Assembly (NCBI RefSeq): GCF_023953965.1
Contig: NZ_JAMLIX010000001.1
Span: 62,001-126,000, forward strand
Reading direction: 5' to 3'
DNA length: 64,000 bases
DNA from: Bosea sp. (in: a-proteobacteria)
GTDB lineage: Bacteria > Pseudomonadota > Alphaproteobacteria > Rhizobiales > Beijerinckiaceae
Shown here piece by piece: positions 1 through 11,075 of this stretch (positions are counted from its first letter, which is position 1; every line of letters begins with the position of its first letter). Below the pieces are notes generated by a model. That model saw only the letters and a program-made list of their open reading frames with translations, ran no database searches and had not been told where the DNA came from. The position numbers and the translations under genes were made by a program.

Positions 1-1242
1 ACCCAGCGCCAGTTCCGGCCGCCGCAGCCGACCGTCGCGGCGCTGCCACCCCCTCCCCCCGCCCCGGCCCCGCCGCCACGGCGGCGCAGCGCGAGCGAGG
101 AAGACCCTTATGCCGCGCTCGGCATTCGCGTCGGGGCGGTCACGCTGCGCCCCTCCGTCACCAATTCGATCGGCTACGACACCAACCCGCAACGCTCGTC
201 GGCGGCGGGCAGCAAGGGCTCGGGCTTCAGCCGGCACGAGGGCGAGCTGGAGATCCAGTCCGACTGGAACGTCCATGAGCTGAAAGGCCGGCTCAACGCC
301 GGCTATCTCGAGTTCTTCCGCAACAAGGATGCCTCGCGCCCCGACGCCCAGGGCAATCTCGACCTCAGGCTCGACGCGACGCGCGACACCCGCTTCCTCA
401 TCGAAACGCGCCTCCGGCTCGATACGCAGCGCCCCGGCTCGCCGGACCTGACCGCCGCCGTCGCCGGCCGGCCGCAGATCTGGCAATATGGCGGCTCGGC
501 CGGCATGACCCACGACATCAACCGGCTGCAACTGACGCTGCGCGGCTCGGTCGACCGCAGCGACTACGAGGACGCCCGGCTCTCCAACGGCGCGATGCTG
601 TCGCAGAAGGACCGCAACATGACGCAGTACGGCCTGCGCCTGCGCGCGGCCTACGAGGTCACGCCCGGGTTCAAGCCCTTCGCCGAGGCCGAGATCGACC
701 ACCGCGATTTCGACGAGAAGGCGGATTTCTACGGCTACGAGCGCTCCTCGAACGGCCTGACCGGACGCGTCGGATCGAGCTTCGAGATCAGCCGGCAGCT
801 CACCGGCGAAGTCTCCGGCGGCTATCAGAACCGCAAATACGACGATTCACGGCTGAAGAACCTGCGCGGCTTCGTCGGCGACGCGGCCGTGCTGTGGACG
901 CCGACGCCGCTGACCACCGTCACGCTGCGCGGCGGCGCCGAGCTCGGCGACACCACAATCGCGGGCTCCTCGGGCACCACGGTGCGGCGCGCCACGCTGG
1001 AAGTCGCCCATGCGCTGCGCCGCAACCTCACCGTCACCGGCTTCACCAATTTCACCCGGACCGAATATGACGGGCAGGGCCTGCGCGAGGACTACAGCAA
1101 TGTCGGCGCGCGGCTGGAATACAGGCTGACGCGCACCTTCGCGGTCCGCGCGAGCTTCACCCATGAGCGCCTGAACTCGACGGCCCAGGGCTCCGATTAC
1201 ACCGCCAACGTCTCGCTGGTGGGGTTGAGGGTGCAGTTTTAG
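1..1242 (+). CDS. Outer membrane beta-barrel protein, 5' end missing
   Basis: The frame is open from the first base of the window to a TAG at 1240-1242, so only the last 413 residues are visible. The visible part opens with a proline-rich linker (residues 8-27). It then becomes a run of alternating polar and hydrophobic strands rich in Arg, Asp, Tyr and Gly, typical of an outer-membrane barrel of the BBP2_2 (PF10082) kind. The last residues are V-Q-F, and a C-terminal aromatic residue is the usual recognition signal for the Bam machinery. Its cargo or ligand cannot be told from the sequence. The signal peptide and true start lie upstream of the window. An ATG at 505 is internal and should not be used as the start. 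Confidence 0.75.
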   Translation, partial: TQRQFRPPQPTVAALPPPPPAPAPPPRRRSASEEDPYAALGIRVGAVTLRPSVTNSIGYDTNPQRSSAAGSKGSGFSRHEGELEIQSDWNVHELKGRLNAGYLEFFRNKDASRPDAQGNLDLRLDATRDTRFLIETRLRLDTQRPGSPDLTAAVAGRPQIWQYGGSAGMTHDINRLQLTLRGSVDRSDYEDARLSNGAMLSQKDRNMTQYGLRLRAAYEVTPGFKPFAEAEIDHRDFDEKADFYGYERSSNGLTGRVGSSFEISRQLTGEVSGGYQNRKYDDSRLKNLRGFVGDAAVLWTPTPLTTVTLRGGAELGDTTIAGSSGTTVRRATLEVAHALRRNLTVTGFTNFTRTEYDGQGLREDYSNVGARLEYRLTRTFAVRASFTHERLNSTAQGSDYTANVSLVGLRVQF

Positions 1243-1258
1243 GGAAGCGGCGAAGCCG

Positions 1259-3127
1259 CTACTCCATCCCTTCCAGCTCGACGATCATCCCCTCGATCAT
1301 CGTCAGCCCGATCTGCCAGAAGCCCGGGTCCTTCGCATCGAGGCCGAAAGGCTTGAGCAGCTCGCCATAGGGCTTGCTGCCGCCGGCCGAGAGCAGCGCG
1401 AAATAGCGCTCCTGGAAGCCCTCGGCGGCGTTCTGGTAGACGCCGTAGAGCGAGTTCACCAGGCAATCCCCGAAGGCATAGGCATAGACGTAGAAGGGCG
1501 AATGGATGAAGTGCGGGACATAGCACCAATAGGGCTCGTAAGCCGCCGAGAGCCGGATCGCCGGGCCCAGGCTCTCGCCCTGCACGCTCATCCAGATCGC
1601 GCACAAAGCCTCGGGCGTCAGCTCGCCCTCGCGGCGCGCCTCATGGACCTTGCGCTCAAAGGTGTAGAAGGCGATCTGGCGCACGACCGTGTTGATCATG
1701 TCCTCGACCTTGGCCGCCAGCATCGCCTTGCGCTGCTTCGGGTCGGAGGTCGAGTCGAGCAGCTTGCGGAAGGTCAGCATCTCGCCGAAGACGCTCGCCG
1801 TCTCGGCCAGAGTCAGCGGCGTCGGCGCCATCAGGGCCCCGTTCGGCGCCGCCAGCACCTGATGCACGCCATGGCCGAGCTCATGGGCGAGCGTCATCAC
1901 GTCGCGCGGCTTGCCCTGGTAGTTCAGCAGCACGTATGGATGCGCGGACGGCACGGTCGGATGCGCGAAGGCGCCCGGCGCCTTGCCCGGACGTGGCGGG
2001 GCGTCGATCCAGCGCTCGTCGAAGAAGCGCTGCGCGATCGCCGCCATCTCCGGCGAGAAGGCGGCATAGGCGGAGAGCACGGTCTTGCGCGCCTCGGTCC
2101 AGGGGATCGTGCGCTGCTCGACCTGCGGCAGCGGCGCGTTGCGGTCCCAGAAATCCAGCTCCTCGCGGCCGAACCACTTCGCTTTAAGCCGATAATAGCG
2201 GTGCGACAGGCGCGGATAGGCTTCGCGCACGGCCGAAACCAGCGCATCCACCACCTCGCGCTCGACCCGGTTGGCGAGATGGCGCGAATCCGCGACGTCC
2301 TCGAACTTGCGCCAGCGGTCGGAGATCTCCTTGTCCTTGGCGAGCGTATTGGTGATCAGCGCGAAGATGCGCAGTTCCTTGCGGAACACCGTGCTCAGCG
2401 CCTCGGCCGCCTTGCGCCGCACCTCGCCATCGCTGTCCTGCAGCTTGTTGAGCGTGAGCTCCAGCGTCAGCTCCTCGCCATCGACGGTGAAGCGCAGCGA
2501 GGCGATGGTCTCGTCGAAGAGCCGGTTCCAGGCGGCGGCGCCGGTCATCGACTTCTCGTGGAACAGCGTCTCGATCCGGTCCTCGAGCTGGTGCGGCTTG
2601 TCGCGGGCGAGATCGTCGAGCCAGGGCTTCCAGTGCGAAAGCGGCGCCTCACCCGCCACCTTCGCCATCAGCTCGGGCTCGATGCGGTTCAATTCCAGCT
2701 CGAAGAACAAAAGCTCGGTGATCGCGGCGTTGAGCCTGTCCTGCGTGTCGCCATAGAACTTGGCGCACTGGGGATCGGTGGTGTCGCCGGCATAGACGAG
2801 CCCCGCATAGGCGCCGATCCGGCCGAGCAGGTCGCTCAGACCTTCATAGCTCCTCACCGCCGCGGCGAGCGTCGCGCTGCCGTCGGGCTCTCCCGCGATC
2901 TCGGCGAGCTTGCCGCGATAGCGCGCCGACAGCGCCTGCGCGTCCGCATGCGCGCGGTCGAGATCGCCCTTGAACGCGGCTGAATCGATGCCGGGATAGA
3001 GATGGGTCAGATCCCATTCCGGCAGCTCCCCGATCGTCCGGGCCGCCGCCGCACTCTCGCCAGAACGCAGGACCGTGTCGTGAAAACCCATTCGCTCGAT
3101 ACCTCTGCGCACTGAAGCCAGTCTCAT
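1259..3127 (-). CDS. pepF: M3 family oligoendopeptidase (PepF type)
   Basis: This is a 622-residue cytoplasmic zinc metallopeptidase that would cut short peptides. The zinc motif H-E-L-G-H lies at about residues 414-418 inside MTLAHELGHGVHQ. The downstream glutamate ligand is in TASVFGEML. Length and layout (helical N-terminal half, catalytic C-terminal half) match oligoendopeptidase F at about 600 residues. The ORF opens at 3127, but an internal ATG at 3091 (MGFHDTV) would trim 12 residues and is a credible alternative start. The gene stands alone and is transcribed away from the response regulator at 3274, leaving a short shared upstream region. Function is secure at family level; the natural peptide substrates are unknown. 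Confidence 0.9.
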   Translation of the reverse strand: MRLASVRRGIERMGFHDTVLRSGESAAAARTIGELPEWDLTHLYPGIDSAAFKGDLDRAHADAQALSARYRGKLAEIAGEPDGSATLAAAVRSYEGLSDLLGRIGAYAGLVYAGDTTDPQCAKFYGDTQDRLNAAITELLFFELELNRIEPELMAKVAGEAPLSHWKPWLDDLARDKPHQLEDRIETLFHEKSMTGAAAWNRLFDETIASLRFTVDGEELTLELTLNKLQDSDGEVRRKAAEALSTVFRKELRIFALITNTLAKDKEISDRWRKFEDVADSRHLANRVEREVVDALVSAVREAYPRLSHRYYRLKAKWFGREELDFWDRNAPLPQVEQRTIPWTEARKTVLSAYAAFSPEMAAIAQRFFDERWIDAPPRPGKAPGAFAHPTVPSAHPYVLLNYQGKPRDVMTLAHELGHGVHQVLAAPNGALMAPTPLTLAETASVFGEMLTFRKLLDSTSDPKQRKAMLAAKVEDMINTVVRQIAFYTFERKVHEARREGELTPEALCAIWMSVQGESLGPAIRLSAAYEPYWCYVPHFIHSPFYVYAYAFGDCLVNSLYGVYQNAAEGFQERYFALLSAGGSKPYGELLKPFGLDAKDPGFWQIGLTMIEGMIVELEGME

Positions 3128-3273
3128 CCTTAGGCCGGCACCGGCCCGGCGATCAACGGCGGCCCCGGCTTAAACCCGGCTTAACCCTTCTCACCGAACA
3201 TGCCCCAGAACGGAACAGGCGATTCCGCCGCCCGCCAAGATTTCTTTCATATTGCATGGGCTTTCGAGGTGCC

Positions 3274-4770
<1,497 letters not shown>

Positions 4771-4876
4771 GCCGCGACCAATCGGAATGCGGCGGCCTGT
4801 TGCGCCGCCGTATCTTGTCTCAACCAGCCGAGTCACGCAGGAATGGCGGGATTCGGCAGAAATCGGGATAGCGACC

Positions 4877-6706
4877 ATGCCTCCTCGCCACTGGGCGAAC
4901 CGGGCCTCGGCCTCCGCTCTGGCCATCATGCTGGGCTGCCTTCCGCTCAGCGCCGAGACACGCACGGCCTTCGATCCGGTGCTCGCGATCCCGCTGCCGG
5001 AAGAGCCGCCGCTCGACCTCTCCGAGGCTCACGAGCCGGAGATCGTGACCGGCACGGTCACGCCCGCGAGCCGCCCGCAGGACCCGGCGAAGCAGGATGC
5101 CGCCGCACCGCTCGACGAGGCCGCCGAGACGATCACGCTCGACATCCCCGCAGTCGAGATGCCGGCGGCCGACCCGGCGCTTGCGCCCGCCACCGGCCCG
5201 CTGCGGGCCGTCGAGCCGCTGGTGCCGCTGCCGGAGGTGCCGAAGGTCGTCATCACGCTGCCGCCCGGCTCCGAATTCGCGGCCGCGGTCGTCGCCGCCC
5301 TGCCCGAGGCGCTGACGCTGCACCGCCTCGGCGAGCGCGAGCGCGCCGCGATCGCCGCCGCCTATCAGGCCAATGAGAACCGCCCGTTCTGGGTCGGCGC
5401 CAAGGGCTGGAACGAGGCCGGCAAGCGCATCGCAGCCCAGCTCGGCCGCGCCGCCGAGGACGCCTTGCGGCCGAACGACTATCCCCTGCCCGTCTTCGAG
5501 GCGAGCGACCGGGACAAGCTCGCCTCAGCCGACATCCGCCTCTCGGCGCTCGCCGTGCTCTATGCCCGCGACGCGCGCGGCGGGCGCCTCGATCCGCGCC
5601 GGCTCTCGAAGCTGATCACGCCGACGCTCCACCTGCCTTCGGCGGAGGAGGTGCTCTCCACGCTCACCGGCGCGAGCGATGCGGGCGCGGCGCTTTCCGC
5701 CTACAACCCGCCGCATGAGGGCTATCGCCGCCTCAAGGCGAAGCTTGCGGAAATGCGCGAGCATCTCGACGATACGCCGCTCGTGCGCATCCCCGCCGGC
5801 CCGCCGCTCAAGCTCGGCATGCGCGACGCGCGCGTGCCCCTGGTCAGGGCGCGGCTCGGCCTCGGCCCGAGCGAGGAGCCGGTCTTCGACCGCTCGACCG
5901 CGCTCGCGCTCGCCGATTTCCAGAAGAAGGCCGGGCTGCCGGCCAACGGCATCCTGAGCGGGCCGACGCTCGCCGCGCTCGGCAGACCTGCGAGCGCGCG
6001 CGGCGAGGAGGACCTCGTCGCCCAGATGGAGCGCTGGCGCTGGCTGCCGCCCGATCTCGGAGCCGACCGCATCATGGTCAACGTGCCGGAGATGCGGGTG
6101 CGCGTCTTGCGCGCCGGCAAGGTCGTCCACGAGGCCCGCGCCATCATCGGCAAGCCGGAATCGGCGACGCCGATCTTCTCGCACCGGATGGACCACGTCA
6201 TCGTCAACCCGTCCTGGTACGTGCCGCCCTCGATCCTGAGGAAGGAATTCCTGCCGGGCCTCGCCGCCGATCCGGACTATGCCGCCAAGCGCGGCTATGT
6301 CGTGACCCGCACCAAGGGCGGCGGCATCTCGGTGCGCCAGCCGCCGGGCGAGCGCAACGCGCTCGGCTGGATCAAGTTCATGTTCCCCAACGAGCATGCG
6401 GTCTATCTGCACGACACGCCGAACCGGCGCCTGTTCAGCGCCGAGAAGCGCGCCTTCAGCCATGGCTGCGTGCGCGTCGAGAACCCCTTCGCGCTCGCCG
6501 ACCAGGTGCTCGGCCCGGAATGGACGCATGAGCGGCTGAAGCGCCTGATCGGCTCTGGCGAACGCCGCATCAACCTGCCGCAGCCGCTGGCGATCCACCT
6601 CGTCTACAACACCATCGTCGTCGGCGAGGACGGCCAGATCACCCGCTTCGACGACGTCTACGGTTTCCACAGGCTGGTCAGGCAGGCGCTGGAGCAGCAG
6701 GGCTGA
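4877..6706 (+). CDS. L,D-transpeptidase (YcbB/LdtD-like, YkuD domain)
   Basis: This 609-residue periplasmic enzyme would form 3-3 cross-links in peptidoglycan or attach proteins to it. It begins with a signal peptide-like stretch (RASASALAIMLGCLPLS). A low-complexity acidic and proline-rich region and a scaffold-like region follow. A peptidoglycan-binding repeat lies at about 316-370 (FDRSTALALADFQKKAGLP). The YkuD catalytic domain has the signature SHGCVRVENP with nucleophile Cys531 and His529. The start at 4877 puts the signal peptide at the N-terminus; upstream in-frame ATG 4787 would add 30 residues with no signal-like character. The DUF882 gene that follows is probably also a murein enzyme. 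Confidence 0.88.
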   Translation: MPPRHWANRASASALAIMLGCLPLSAETRTAFDPVLAIPLPEEPPLDLSEAHEPEIVTGTVTPASRPQDPAKQDAAAPLDEAAETITLDIPAVEMPAADPALAPATGPLRAVEPLVPLPEVPKVVITLPPGSEFAAAVVAALPEALTLHRLGERERAAIAAAYQANENRPFWVGAKGWNEAGKRIAAQLGRAAEDALRPNDYPLPVFEASDRDKLASADIRLSALAVLYARDARGGRLDPRRLSKLITPTLHLPSAEEVLSTLTGASDAGAALSAYNPPHEGYRRLKAKLAEMREHLDDTPLVRIPAGPPLKLGMRDARVPLVRARLGLGPSEEPVFDRSTALALADFQKKAGLPANGILSGPTLAALGRPASARGEEDLVAQMERWRWLPPDLGADRIMVNVPEMRVRVLRAGKVVHEARAIIGKPESATPIFSHRMDHVIVNPSWYVPPSILRKEFLPGLAADPDYAAKRGYVVTRTKGGGISVRQPPGERNALGWIKFMFPNEHAVYLHDTPNRRLFSAEKRAFSHGCVRVENPFALADQVLGPEWTHERLKRLIGSGERRINLPQPLAIHLVYNTIVVGEDGQITRFDDVYGFHRLVRQALEQQG

Positions 6707-6910
6707 CGATCTGGCCCGGCCCTCGGGCTGTCACGGCGCCCACCTTGCGGCGGGCACCTTTTCGCCACGATCCGTCTTTAGCCACCTTCGGCAGGAAATT
6801 CCCGGCGCGGCGATTGCCGGCTCGCTAACGAGTCGTTAACGCTTCTCCGCAACTGTTCGTTCACGTTCATCGCGCCGCTTCGGCGGGGGCACCGAGACGG
6901 GTCAGACAGA

Positions 6911-8668
6911 TTGGGCAGGACAAACGCCACGCTCCCAGGCCATGCGCCGTCCGGCTTCAAGCCGGCCGCGCGGCATGTCCTGGCGCTCGGCATCGCGCTC
7001 GCCGCCTCCCTCATCGGCATCCGCGGCACGCAGAACGCCGCCGCCAACGGCGACACCCGCACCATCACCATCCGGCACATGCACACCAAGGAGGAGACGA
7101 CCGTCACCTTCAAGCGTGACGGCCGCTACGATTCGGCCGCGCTGGAAAAGCTGAACTGGGCCTTGCGCGACTGGCGCACCGACGAGCCGATCCGCATGGA
7201 CCCGCGCCTGTTCGACGTCGTCTGGGAGGCGCAGCGCCAGCTCGGCTCCGACCAGCCCTTCCACGTCGTCTCGGCCTATCGCGCGCCCGGCACCAACGCG
7301 ATGCTGCGCCGGCGCTCGCGCGCCGTCGCCAAGCACAGCCAGCACATGCTCGGCAAGGCGATGGATTTCTACCTGCCCGACACGCCGACCGCCCGCATCC
7401 GCGAGATCGGCATGCGACTCCAGCGCGGCGGCGTCGGCTTCTATCCGAACGCCCACACCCCCTTCGTCCATCTCGATGTCGGATCGGTGCGCTCCTGGCC
7501 GCGGATGACGCGCGACCAGCTCGTGCGCCTCTTCCCCGACCAGAAGACGGTGCATCTGCCCGCCGACGGCCAGCCGCTCGCCGGCTACGAGCTCGCCAAG
7601 GCGGAGATCCTGTCGGGCGGCGGCGCCGTCGCCGGCTATGCCAGCGCCGATCTCGACGAGGGCGCCGTCATCGCGTCCGGCCGCAAGAGCCTGTGGGCCT
7701 CGCTGTTCGGCGGCGACGACGAGGAGGCCGATGCCCGCCCGGCGGCGCGCGGCCGCCGCGCCGCGCCGCGCCAGCAGCAGCCGGTGGTCATGGCCTATGC
7801 CAATCCCGTCGACGACGGCAATTCCGCCGATGGCGGCCGCTTCGCCACCTCGAGGGCGGCCGCCCCCGAACCCGTGACGCGTACGCTGACCCGCGAGCGC
7901 TCGGAACGCCTGGCGCCGCGGATCGGGACCGAGCCGCCGCAGCCGGCGCCCACGCCGGAACCCGCCGACCAGCCGGCGGTCGCGGCCGCCCCGGCGCCGC
8001 GCGGCCCGCAACTGATCGATGCGCCGCTGCCGCTGGCACGGCCGCGTGGCCTCACCGCGCCGGCCGACGACGGCGCGCCCGTGCAGATCGCCGCGCTGCC
8101 GGCGGCGGGCGGGGCGCTCGCCTTCGCCCCCCAGCCCGAGCAGAAGCTCGTGCTCGCCTCCCTGCCGCCGCGCCGCCCCGGCGAGGTTGCTGCGGCGAGC
8201 GAAACCATCCTGGCCGGCCGGCCGGTCAATGCCCCGCTGCCGCCGCTGCGGCCGACGGAGTTGGCGGACGCCGCCATAGCCGCGCTGCGCGCCGCCGACA
8301 GCGCGGAAGGGCGCCTCGTCGTCGTGGCCCTGCCGCCGGTGCGCCCGCGCGAGGGCGGCGTCAGCTTCGTCACGGCCACGCGGCGCGCGGGCTCTCTCGA
8401 GGAGGAAGCCGGGGAGCCGTCGCAGCTCGACCGCGGCGGCCTCGATTCCCTGTTCGCCGCAGTCGCCCGCACCGGCGCCGCCTCCGGCCGGCCGGTCAGC
8501 GTCGCGACGGCTCGCGCCCGCACCGCCGCGCCCTCCCGCGCGCCGATCGCCGGCCCGAGCCCGGCGGCCTCCCTCGGCTTCAGCCATGGCGACCCGCTCG
8601 ACGCCAAGCCCGGCACCTTCACCGGCCCCGCCGTGCGCCCGCTGCCGACGAATTTCGTGCAGAACTGA
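6911..8668 (+). CDS. DUF882 / YcbK-like M15-type murein peptidase with long C-terminal tail
   Basis: This 585-residue exported protein has an N-terminal hydrophobic segment (LALGIALAASLIGI) followed by a DUF882 (peptidase M15-like) domain at about 50-205. The zinc-ligand pattern is visible as HSQHMLGKAMDF near residue 142 and VHLDVG near 186, as in YcbK-type carboxypeptidase-like proteins. The remaining roughly 380 residues are Ala, Pro, Arg and Gly rich with repeated LPP-R-P elements and look disordered; such tails may lie along the cell wall. The start is a TTG at 6911 with a GAGACGG sequence upstream, so the exact start is moderately certain. It lies 204 bp after the L,D-transpeptidase and on the same strand. 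Confidence 0.78.
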   Translation: MGRTNATLPGHAPSGFKPAARHVLALGIALAASLIGIRGTQNAAANGDTRTITIRHMHTKEETTVTFKRDGRYDSAALEKLNWALRDWRTDEPIRMDPRLFDVVWEAQRQLGSDQPFHVVSAYRAPGTNAMLRRRSRAVAKHSQHMLGKAMDFYLPDTPTARIREIGMRLQRGGVGFYPNAHTPFVHLDVGSVRSWPRMTRDQLVRLFPDQKTVHLPADGQPLAGYELAKAEILSGGGAVAGYASADLDEGAVIASGRKSLWASLFGGDDEEADARPAARGRRAAPRQQQPVVMAYANPVDDGNSADGGRFATSRAAAPEPVTRTLTRERSERLAPRIGTEPPQPAPTPEPADQPAVAAAPAPRGPQLIDAPLPLARPRGLTAPADDGAPVQIAALPAAGGALAFAPQPEQKLVLASLPPRRPGEVAAASETILAGRPVNAPLPPLRPTELADAAIAALRAADSAEGRLVVVALPPVRPREGGVSFVTATRRAGSLEEEAGEPSQLDRGGLDSLFAAVARTGAASGRPVSVATARARTAAPSRAPIAGPSPAASLGFSHGDPLDAKPGTFTGPAVRPLPTNFVQN

Positions 8669-9027
8669 GCCTTCGGGCTTGCGGCATGCCCGGCGCTCGC
8701 CGCGGCGGACCACGCCGCCCGTGCTCGGGCTGCCGATCTCCCGCATGCCGCCCTCTCGGCCGCGCGAGCGACTTCCGGTTGCCCCATGGCAATTTCAGGG
8801 AGATTCCTGCCTCAAGCGAAACAAACATGCGCAGCAGCATCGAAAATCAAGCGAATTAATCTGCCGCCATCAGTTATTTTCTTGCGCAAGGAATTGAGCG
8901 GAGCGGAGAATGGCCAGCGGCCGGCAAGAAGTCCCATCGACGCGCGGAGCCGAGGCATATGGAACGTATCGGTTCTTTCGGGACGGTAGATCCAACCTGA
9001 AGCAGCGTTCCTGAAAGGCGATTTCAG
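8669..9027. other. Intergenic region at the edge of the hyu block
   Basis: No gene is visible in these 359 bases. The first part is GC-rich like the upstream core genes. From about 8800 the sequence becomes noticeably more AT-rich. An imperfect palindrome centred on CTTGCGCAAG lies at 8877-8895 and could be an operator for the downstream hyuAB genes. The hyuA ribosome site (GAAAGGCG) closes the region. Confidence 0.5.
8877..8895. promoter_or_regulatory. Imperfect palindrome upstream of hyuA
   Basis: The core CTTGCGCAAG (8881-8890) is a perfect 10-bp palindrome, flanked by TTTT on the left and GAATT on the right, which extends the symmetry imperfectly. It lies about 130 bp before hyuA. Because an Lrp-type regulator gene ends this gene block, it is a candidate Lrp operator. 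That assignment is inference only. Confidence 0.3.
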
Positions 9028-11073
9028 ATGATTCGAACAGCCGGCATCGATGTGGGCGGCACTTTTACGGATCTCATCCTTTATGAGGAAAACCCGTCAG
9101 GCGTTGCCGTTCGATTTGCCAAGACTCCGACCACCACGGACAATCAGTCGATCGGCGTGATCAACGCCATCAACTCCGCAGGACTTTCCCCGGCCTCGCT
9201 CGATCTCGTCATCCATGGGACGACGGTCACGACGAACGCGTTGCTGGAACGCAAGCTTGCCAGGACCGGGCTGATTACCACCTGCGGCTTCCGTGACGTT
9301 CTTGAACTGGGAAGACGTACGCGACCAAATACTTATGGGCTGATGGGCGGTTTCAACCCGTTGATCGCCAGGGAGCTGCGGCTGGAAGCCAACGAGCGCA
9401 TCAACGCGCAAGGCGAGGTCGTCATACCGCTCGACAAAGCCGGCGTCCGGCAGGCTGCGGAACGGCTCCTGGAGCTGGGATGCGAGAGCATCGTCGTTCA
9501 TTTCCTCCACGCCTACGCAAATCCTGTCCACGAGATCGCGGCGGGGAAGATCGTTCGCGAGGTTTGGCCCAACGCATACGTCACGCTCGGCCACAGCTTG
9601 CTTTCCGAGTGCCGCGAGTTCGAGCGAGGCTCGACGGCCGCGGTCAACGCTTCGGTCCAGCCCTTGCTTCAGCGCTATATCGCCCGTCTCCAGGCGGAGC
9701 TCGAGCGCGGCGGCTTCCAGCACGACGTCCTCGTCATGAGCGGCAATGGTGGCACCGTCCCTGCCCGCCATGTTGCCGAGGAAGCGGCCAAGACCGTCAT
9801 GTCCGGCCCCGCATCGGGTGTCATTGCCGCTTCCGCGACCCTGTCTCAAAGTGGTTTCCCGAACGCGATCACCTACGACATGGGCGGCACCTCGACGGAT
9901 GTCGCGGTTATCCGCGGCGGCGTGCCCGAGGTCTCGTCCGAGATCACGATCGATTACGGTATCCCGATCCATGTGCCGATGATCGACGTCAGATCCGTCG
10001 GGGCAGGAGGCGGATCCATCGCGCGCGTCGATGCGGCGGGCTTTCTCCGCATCGGTCCGGAGAGCGCCGGCTCGAAGCCGGGCCCGATCTGCTATGGCCG
10101 CGGCGGCGAACTGCCGACGATCACGGACGCCCATCTGCTGCTTGGCCGGCTCGACCCGGCCAGATTGCTGTCGGTCGGCGAAGGAGCCCCGATCGAACGC
10201 ATCCGCGCCATCTTTTCCGAGAGGCTCGCCAGGCCGCTGGGGCTGACGGTCGAGGAGGCCGCCGAGGCTGTCATTCATCTCGGCAATGTCCATATGTCGG
10301 GCGCGATCCGCATGGTGTCGGTCTCCCAAGGTCACGATCCCCGGGATTTCGTGCTCTTCGCATTCGGCGGAGCAGGCCCGCTTCACGCGGTTTCGATCGC
10401 TCGCGAGCTGGGGATCCCCCGGGTGCTGGTGCCCGCCCGCCCCGGCCTGACCAATGCGCTGGGCTGCCTCGTCGCCGATTTTCGTCAGGATCTGGTGAAG
10501 ACGATCAACCGCCCTCTCGATCTGGTCGAGATGGAGGCGGTGGCCGACATCATGCAAGACCAGATCGACCGTGGCATGGCGCTCAATGGCAAGCAGGCGG
10601 ACAAGATCCTCGACACGCGCGTCTTCCATTCCGCCGACATGCAGTTCGTCGGACAGACGCATATCATCCGTGTGCCGGTATCGAGCGCGCGGCCCGGCCG
10701 TGAGGACCTGAAAGCAGCCCTGGACGCGGCGTTCTTCCAGCGGTTCCAGATGCGCCTGCCGGGAATGAAGGCCATCCTCGTCAACATCAATACGTCCGTC
10801 ATCGGATATCGGAGGCATTTTTCCGTGGCGGCGCTGCTGGATGCGGGAAAGCGCGCCGCTACGCCGGACCTCGCCGTGATCGGCACCCGGCCGATGTTCT
10901 CCGGCGGCGGCTGGAAGGAGGCCATGCTGCTCGACCGCGAAATGCTTCCGGTCGGAGCGCTGATCAAAGGTCCGGCCATCGTGCACCAGCTGGACGCGAC
11001 CACCGTGATCGAGCCTAACTCCTCGGCCCGGGTGGACAAGCTCGGCAACCTCATCATCGACGTGATCGGCTGA
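9028..11073 (+). CDS. hyuA: Hydantoinase/oxoprolinase family protein, HyuA-type subunit
   Basis: This 681-residue protein is the A subunit of an ATP-dependent hydantoinase, oxoprolinase or acetone carboxylase type enzyme. The N-terminus IDVGGTFTDLI is the phosphate-binding motif of the ASKHA fold. A second nucleotide loop, DMGGTSTDVAVI, lies near residue 287. It partners the HyuB protein encoded two bases downstream, and the pair would open a cyclic amide ring or carboxylate a substrate using ATP. A GAAAGGCG ribosome site precedes the ATG. The usual hydantoin racemase, carbamoylase and permease genes are absent, so the substrate is open. Base composition is less GC-rich than the flanking core genes. 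Confidence 0.88.
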   Translation: MIRTAGIDVGGTFTDLILYEENPSGVAVRFAKTPTTTDNQSIGVINAINSAGLSPASLDLVIHGTTVTTNALLERKLARTGLITTCGFRDVLELGRRTRPNTYGLMGGFNPLIARELRLEANERINAQGEVVIPLDKAGVRQAAERLLELGCESIVVHFLHAYANPVHEIAAGKIVREVWPNAYVTLGHSLLSECREFERGSTAAVNASVQPLLQRYIARLQAELERGGFQHDVLVMSGNGGTVPARHVAEEAAKTVMSGPASGVIAASATLSQSGFPNAITYDMGGTSTDVAVIRGGVPEVSSEITIDYGIPIHVPMIDVRSVGAGGGSIARVDAAGFLRIGPESAGSKPGPICYGRGGELPTITDAHLLLGRLDPARLLSVGEGAPIERIRAIFSERLARPLGLTVEEAAEAVIHLGNVHMSGAIRMVSVSQGHDPRDFVLFAFGGAGPLHAVSIARELGIPRVLVPARPGLTNALGCLVADFRQDLVKTINRPLDLVEMEAVADIMQDQIDRGMALNGKQADKILDTRVFHSADMQFVGQTHIIRVPVSSARPGREDLKAALDAAFFQRFQMRLPGMKAILVNINTSVIGYRRHFSVAALLDAGKRAATPDLAVIGTRPMFSGGGWKEAMLLDREMLPVGALIKGPAIVHQLDATTVIEPNSSARVDKLGNLIIDVIG

Positions 11074-11075
11074 CG